Source: RYN-431 sp036388295 (GTDB taxonomy: Bacteria; Planctomycetota; Phycisphaerae; Tepidisphaerales; Tepidisphaeraceae). Taken from it: a stretch of 20,737 nt of DNA. Below the pieces are notes generated by a model. It was not told the DNA's origin, did no database searches, and saw nothing but the letters and a program-made list of their open reading frames with translations. The position numbers and the translations under genes are program-made. Below are positions 17,296 to 20,737 of the stretch, in pieces. The first letter of the stretch is position 1, and each line of letters begins with the position of its first letter. Location: the NCBI GenBank assembly GCA_036388295.1, contig DASVSC010000024.1, forward strand, positions 1 through 20,737, written 5' to 3'.

Positions 17296-18216
17296 CTAGA
17301 TCTTTTTCACCAGCGTCATCACGTCGCGCCGCTTCGGCAACGACGGCTGAGCGCCCAGCTTCGTGCAGGCGAGCGCGCCGGCGGCGTTGGCGAAGCGGAG
17401 CGTTTCGCTCCACGGCAGGCCGTTCGATCGGGCGACGGCCAGGGCGGCGTTGAAGGCGTCGCCGGCGGCGGTGGTGTCGACCGCGCGGATGCCGAAGCCG
17501 GCGGATTTGAGATGAACGCCGGTGGCGTCGGCGTGAATCGAACCGTGCGGGCCGAGCTTGAGGACGGCGTTCGTGGCGCCGGCCGCGACCAGGGCCGCGG
17601 CGGTGGCGTCGGCGCTTCGGACAGGGCCGCCCAGCAGCATTGCAGCTTCGGCTTCGTTCGGGCTGATCACGTCCGCCTTGAGCAGCCAGGCGGGCACTCG
17701 GCCCGGCGGCGCGGGGGCGGGGTCCAGAAAGACCGTCACCCCGAATCGGCGGCAGACTTTCATCGCGTGCCGCACAGTGGCCAGCGGAATCTCAAGCTGA
17801 AGCAGCACCGCGTCCGCCCGGCGGAGCAGCGGGACGGCGGCGTCAACGTCGGCAGGCGTCACCCGCGCATTCGCGCCGGGCGAGAGGACAATGGAGTTTT
17901 CGCCGCCGGCCTGCAGCAGGATCAGCGCCGTGCCGCTGGCGCCGGGCGTGCGGCGGACGTGACGCACGTCGACGCCCTCCGAGGCCAAGCCGTGACGCAG
18001 GGTGTTGCCGAAGTCGTCTTGTCCGACGCGGCCGACGAGGGCGACGTCGGCACCCAATCTTGTTGCGGCGACGGCCTGGTTCGCGCCTTTGCCGCCGGGC
18101 ACGACGAGGGCGTCGCCGCCGGCGAGCGTTTCGCCCGGCCGCGGCAAACGCGGCGTGCGGAGCACGATGTCCGTGTTGATCGACCCGATGACGACGATGA
18201 AAGGGCGAACGGCCAC
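17296..18216 (-). CDS. rbsK: Ribokinase (PfkB-family sugar kinase)
   Basis: 306 residues, the usual ribokinase length. It phosphorylates ribose to ribose 5-phosphate with ATP. Signature 1 is PGGKGANQAVAA (residues 40-51); signature 2 is DTTAAGDAFNAAL, with Asp253 as catalytic base and AAGD in place of the commoner GAGD anion hole. DPAPAPPG, SPNEAEAAMLLG and GAQPSLP also match ribokinase. The GTG at 18216 was chosen because the family begins just before VVIGSINTD and because TACACT lies six bases upstream; an ATG at 18273 falls inside a repeat. No rbs transporter genes are nearby; the upstream neighbour is hldD. Another PfkB kinase role (for example a heptose kinase) is possible but the motifs favour ribokinase. 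Confidence 0.9.
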   Translation of the reverse strand: MAVRPFIVVIGSINTDIVLRTPRLPRPGETLAGGDALVVPGGKGANQAVAATRLGADVALVGRVGQDDFGNTLRHGLASEGVDVRHVRRTPGASGTALILLQAGGENSIVLSPGANARVTPADVDAAVPLLRRADAVLLQLEIPLATVRHAMKVCRRFGVTVFLDPAPAPPGRVPAWLLKADVISPNEAEAAMLLGGPVRSADATAAALVAAGATNAVLKLGPHGSIHADATGVHLKSAGFGIRAVDTTAAGDAFNAALAVARSNGLPWSETLRFANAAGALACTKLGAQPSLPKRRDVMTLVKKI

Positions 18217-18222
18217 GCCGCG

Positions 18223-18228
18223 AGTGTA
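18223..18228 (-). promoter_or_regulatory. Candidate -10 box of rbsK
   Basis: TACACT on the minus strand, six bases before the GTG at 18216. It predicts a leaderless mRNA. Confidence 0.35.
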
Positions 18229-18244
18229 GCAGGCGGGCCCGATG

Positions 18245-18337
18245 TGGCCGCGGGTGTGAACCCGCGCGAACACGTTGCACGTCGTGAGAGTGGATCGAAC
18301 GTCGGGAGGCGTTCGCGCGGGTTTACACCCGCGGCCA
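18245..18337. repeat. Inverted pair of CCGCGGGT hairpin repeats
   Basis: The 27-base arms 18245-18271 and 18311-18337 are reverse complements at 26 positions, with a 39-base spacer. Each arm is itself a small hairpin (CGCGGGT, a four-base loop, ACCCGCG). It lies between the hldD stop (18350) and the rbsK start (18216), on whose strand it could act as a terminator or separate two transcripts. Confidence 0.85.
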
Positions 18338-18349
18338 TCACTCGCGTTC

Positions 18350-19324
18350 TTACGCGCCGAACGTCGGCTTCAGGTACGTGTCGACGTAATCCTTCACCGC
18401 GTCTTCGAGCGAACGAAACGGCCTGGCGTACCCGGCGGCCTTCAGCTTCGTCGCGTCGGCCTGCGTGAAGTATTGGTACTTGCCCTTGAGCGTGTCGGGC
18501 ATGTCGATGAACCGGATGTTCGGCCGGCGTCCCATCGCGGCGAAAGTGGCGTTGGCCAGATCGACCCAGGTGCGGGCCTGCGCGGTGCCGCAGTTGTACA
18601 GGCCGCCGGGCGCGGCCTTGTTCTCGGCGAACCAGAGCGTGACGTCGACGGCGTCTTTGACGTACACGAAGTCGCGCATCTGTTCGCCGTCGCGGTAGTC
18701 GGGGCGGTCGCTTTTGAAGAGCGTGACCTCGCCGGTCTTCTGGATCTGCTGGTAGGCCTTGTTGACGACCGAACGCATGTCGCCCTTGTGGTCTTCGTAG
18801 GGGCCGAAGACGTTGAAATACTTCAGGCCGACGATGCCTTGTTTGAATAGGTCGTGCTTGAGGGCCCAGAGGTCGAACAGGTGCTTGCTGTAGCCGTACA
18901 TGTTCAACGGCTTCAGGGTGGGCGTGACGGTGTCGGCGTCGTTGTAGCCGAGGCTGCCGTCGCCGTAGGTCGCGCCGCTGCTGGCGTAGACGAAGCGGGC
19001 TCCGTTCTTCAGACTCCACTCGGCCAGCGTGCGGGTGTAGCGGTAATTGTTTTCCAGCAGGTAATCGGCGTCGCGTTCGGTCGTGGCGCTGCAGGCGCCG
19101 AGGTGGACGATGGCGTCGACCTTGCCGAGCGTGTCAATTTTTTCGAGCAACCGGTCCGGGCCGATCAGGTCTTCGAAGCGCAAGCCGAGCAGGTTCTGCC
19201 ATTTTTCGTCGGTGCCGAGCAGGTCGGTCAGAATCAGGTCGGTGTTGCCGCGACGGTTGAGTTCGGCGACGCAGTTGCGGCCAATGAAGCCGGCGGCGCC
19301 GGTGACGATCGTGAAGTTCGGCAT
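18350..19324 (-). CDS. hldD: ADP-L-glycero-D-manno-heptose 6-epimerase
   Basis: 324 residues, the usual HldD length. It converts ADP-D-glycero- to ADP-L-glycero-D-manno-heptose, the precursor of lipopolysaccharide core heptose, in the cytoplasm. It is an extended short-chain dehydrogenase: NAD(P)-binding TGAAGFIG (residues 8-15), HLGACSATTE, SSGATYGDG, the catalytic Tyr143 and Lys147 in NMYGYSKHLFD, and Lys180 in FGPYEDHKGDM, the second catalytic residue in the E. coli enzyme. QMRDFVYVKD, YNCGTAQARTW and KGKYQYFTQAD are all HldD-specific. It implies a lipopolysaccharide or heptose-bearing glycan. A possible promoter is TTGACG (19371-19376), 16 bases, CATGAT (19349-19354). No good ribosome binding site is seen. 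Confidence 0.95.
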   Translation of the reverse strand: MPNFTIVTGAAGFIGRNCVAELNRRGNTDLILTDLLGTDEKWQNLLGLRFEDLIGPDRLLEKIDTLGKVDAIVHLGACSATTERDADYLLENNYRYTRTLAEWSLKNGARFVYASSGATYGDGSLGYNDADTVTPTLKPLNMYGYSKHLFDLWALKHDLFKQGIVGLKYFNVFGPYEDHKGDMRSVVNKAYQQIQKTGEVTLFKSDRPDYRDGEQMRDFVYVKDAVDVTLWFAENKAAPGGLYNCGTAQARTWVDLANATFAAMGRRPNIRFIDMPDTLKGKYQYFTQADATKLKAAGYARPFRSLEDAVKDYVDTYLKPTFGA

Positions 19325-19348
19325 GAGGGGCTTTCGAAAAGCCGGTCC

Positions 19349-19376
19349 ATCATGCGGGGCAATCCGTACGCGTCAA
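19349..19376 (-). promoter_or_regulatory. Possible hldD promoter
   Basis: On the minus strand TTGACG (19371-19376) and CATGAT (19349-19354) are 16 bases apart, 24 bases before the ATG. The -10 box is a weak match. Confidence 0.3.
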
Positions 19377-19450
19377 ATGCGAAGGGGTGCGGGTCTTGTT
19401 CGACCGACAAAGCGTGTGGAGCCGAATGCGTTGGAACGGCGGGCATTCTG

Positions 19451-19465
19451 GCCGGCTAAACCGGC
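19451..19465. terminator. Short hairpin after the micro-ORF
   Basis: GCCGG and CCGGC flank the loop CTAAA, 10 bases beyond the stop of the 23-codon ORF on its strand. The stem is only five pairs and no T tract follows, so this is weak. It may instead be a member of a dispersed GC-rich repeat, since the 22-bp palindrome at 15632-15653 has a similar GGCCGC-TTAA core. Confidence 0.3.
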
Positions 19466-19475
19466 GTCGCGTGCC

Positions 19476-19547
19476 TCAGCGGAACAGAACCGTCAGCAAG
19501 GCCGCACTGGCTAAGCCGAGTGCGATGGCGTGATGAAATCGAATCAT
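19476..19547 (-). CDS. Candidate 23-residue single-pass membrane peptide
   Basis: ATG at 19547 and TGA at 19476-19478 enclose 23 codons. The peptide starts MIRFHH, continues with a hydrophobic stretch (AIALGLASAALLTVLF) long enough to cross or enter a membrane, and ends in Arg. GGGAAAGAG, a good Shine-Dalgarno-like purine run, lies seven bases before the ATG. A promoter-like pair and a 10-bp inverted repeat lie upstream (19569-19621). It is on the same strand as hldD, 151 bases upstream of it, in a 389-base gap that would otherwise be unexplained. No homologue is known to me. It could be chance, but the site, frame and hydrophobicity together are suggestive. Confidence 0.5.
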   Translation of the reverse strand: MIRFHHAIALGLASAALLTVLFR

Positions 19548-19568
19548 GGTTTGTCTCTTTCCCTAAGT

Positions 19569-19621
19569 CTTTACCTTACTACAAGTCGCCTCTTTTAAGG
19601 TAAAGGCGCGGTGAACTGCAA
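19569..19621 (-). promoter_or_regulatory. Promoter with overlapping 10-bp inverted repeat, upstream of the micro-ORF
   Basis: On the minus strand TTGCAG (19616-19621) and TTAAAA (19593-19598) are 17 bases apart. A perfect inverted repeat, CTTTACCTTA and its complement (19569-19578 and 19596-19605), has one arm overlapping the -10 box and the other in the leader, as a repressor operator would. It lies in a local A+T-rich patch (about 19548-19713). The rest of this gap, 19606-19713, shows nothing else that I recognise. Confidence 0.45.
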
Positions 19622-19713
19622 TTTAGTTAAGCGTTAGCACTGATTGATCGCGCACAAGTTGCGCATTTCGCATCACGGAACATAGGCAGCGCTACGTATT
19701 CGGTGCCTGTTTG

Positions 19714-20737
19714 TTACGGATTAGACAGTCGATCGGCGATGACGTTAGCGAGCCAGCCGGCGTACGCTTCGGCCCCCGGGCGGTTGTGGTGCTGCAAGTC
19801 GCTGAAGTGGTCGTTGGTGGGTCGAAAACCTTGCTGATCGACCGGGATGTACATTAAGCCGTTGGCACCGGCCTCGGCCGATACGGCGGCCTGGAAGGCG
19901 GCGGTTTGGCCGGCCTGATCGAGGAACGCCTGCAGGTGTTCCGCCACCGGCATCTGCACGAGCAGCCCGCGGGTCGGGTCGGCGGCGAGGGCGTGCGTCA
20001 AATCGCGCAGCGAACCGGCCATCGCCGGGCGCGGCGCGGGCGGCTCTTTTACCAGATAACTGTCCTTGGCCCGGTCCAGCAGACGCCGAATCGGCCTTTG
20101 CGAGCTAGCCAGGCTGCGCAGGCCCCGGCCGCCTTCGTGCTGGTCGGTGAGTTGGCCGAGGATCGGGTTGCCGCCTTCTCGGGCGACGACGCCCAGCGGC
20201 GTGAACAGCCGCTGGAGCGTGAGCGAGATTTCCTCGCGGTAGCGCAGCGTGTGGAGCACCCGCCCCGCCGCGTTGCGGATCACGACCGGCAGCACGTCCG
20301 TCACCGGCCAGCCGGCCTGGCCGTAGGCGGCCCGCCAGTCGGAAAAGTCCCAGAACAACGCGACGCGCGGCCAATCGATCGTGTCGGCCCGCAGATCGCG
20401 CGGCGACAAACCGACGACGATCAACTGCGGCGGCTTCGGCTGCTTCTGCAGGTATTGAACCACTGCCGCCATCGCATCGAGCCGTGCGCCACGCGTGGCG
20501 TAATTGGCCACGTGTACCGCCCGGCCAAGCCTTTTCTGCAGTTCCGCCTGCAGCGTCTCCATGATCACGCCTTCGCGCATCTGGCTGCTGCCGACGAGCG
20601 CCACCTCGGCGGGACCCTGGGCGTCGATCGTGTCCCGCACGGCGTGGTATTGGCCTTCGTCGCTGGCGTAGGCGATCAGACGCATCGGGTCGCGCGTGTG
20701 AAGAAACAGCTCAAAAACAGCCACGATCAGCAGCGCC
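19714..20737 (-). CDS. Membrane-anchored SGNH-hydrolase-like protein, 5'-truncated
   Basis: The frame runs off the window end; 340 codons are visible. The first visible residues (ALLIVAVFELFLHTRDP, read from base 20736) look like the end of a membrane anchor, so most of the protein is probably outside the cytoplasm. ALVGSSQMREGV fits SGNH block I (catalytic Ser in GSS), and PTNDHFSDLQHHNRPGAEAY near the C-terminus fits the Asp-x-x-His block V. Such proteins (AlgJ/AlgX-like and DUF1574-like) often accompany MBOAT acyltransferases and O-acetylate or deacetylate exported polysaccharides; a partner would lie outside the window. The fold call is moderate and the substrate is unknown. A 389-base gap separates its stop from hldD. 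Confidence 0.75.
   Translation of the reverse strand, partial: ALLIVAVFELFLHTRDPMRLIAYASDEGQYHAVRDTIDAQGPAEVALVGSSQMREGVIMETLQAELQKRLGRAVHVANYATRGARLDAMAAVVQYLQKQPKPPQLIVVGLSPRDLRADTIDWPRVALFWDFSDWRAAYGQAGWPVTDVLPVVIRNAAGRVLHTLRYREEISLTLQRLFTPLGVVAREGGNPILGQLTDQHEGGRGLRSLASSQRPIRRLLDRAKDSYLVKEPPAPRPAMAGSLRDLTHALAADPTRGLLVQMPVAEHLQAFLDQAGQTAAFQAAVSAEAGANGLMYIPVDQQGFRPTNDHFSDLQHHNRPGAEAYAGWLANVIADRLSNP

Overview
The window is about two-thirds G+C by eye and carries twelve confident protein genes, one truncated gene at each end, one candidate micro-ORF and an unusually dense set of short intergenic inverted repeats. I see no rRNA, tRNA, CRISPR array, transposase or phage gene. The mix of secreted WD40 and PQQ-type propellers, a DUF255 thioredoxin protein, little Shine-Dalgarno use and several repeat families suggests a planctomycete-like bacterium (Planctomycetota, perhaps Phycisphaerae). 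That placement is inference and needs a protein search to confirm.

Layout. Positions 1-2578 (+) are the end of a branched-chain amino-acid ABC transporter: permease livM (cut by the window start), then ATPases livG and livF. livG overlaps livM by four bases, while livF is separated from livG by a 157-bp spacer holding an inverted repeat pair. From 2575 to 11842 five genes on the minus strand, read from right to left, encode a DUF255 thioredoxin-fold protein with a DsbD-alpha-like tail, a secreted cyclophilin, a secreted coiled-coil protein, a secreted WD40 propeller and a secreted PQQ-like propeller. Four of the five have export signals, so this half of the window looks devoted to the cell envelope. 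From 11970 (+) come a secreted protein of unknown function with an internal duplication and an RtcB RNA ligase. A convergent mrp gene (-) follows, then a divergent cardiolipin synthase-like phospholipase D gene (+). A convergent ribokinase (-) and hldD (ADP-heptose epimerase, -) come next. The far end holds a candidate 23-residue membrane peptide gene (-) and a truncated membrane-anchored SGNH-hydrolase-like protein (-).

Gene expression signals. Several genes have no Shine-Dalgarno sequence but a TAnnnT hexamer 5-11 bases before the start codon, which suggests leaderless or near-leaderless mRNAs. This helped choose starts, including a TTG start for the PQQ-like protein. The secreted protein at 11970, the cyclophilin and the micro-ORF instead have purine-rich ribosome binding sites.

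Repeats. At least four families of short repeats sit between genes, several as head-to-head inverted pairs: CACGAAG types, CCCTCTCCCG hairpins, CTAGTGG heptamers and CCGCGGGT hairpins. They often lie just after stop codons and probably act as terminators, or are REPIN-like mobile or selfish elements.

I found no convincing new multi-gene system. The best leads are the leaderless-start pattern, the micro-ORF with an operator-like inverted repeat, the overlapping hairpins in front of rtcB, the DUF255-DsbD-alpha fusion and the nearly cysteine-free Mrp.
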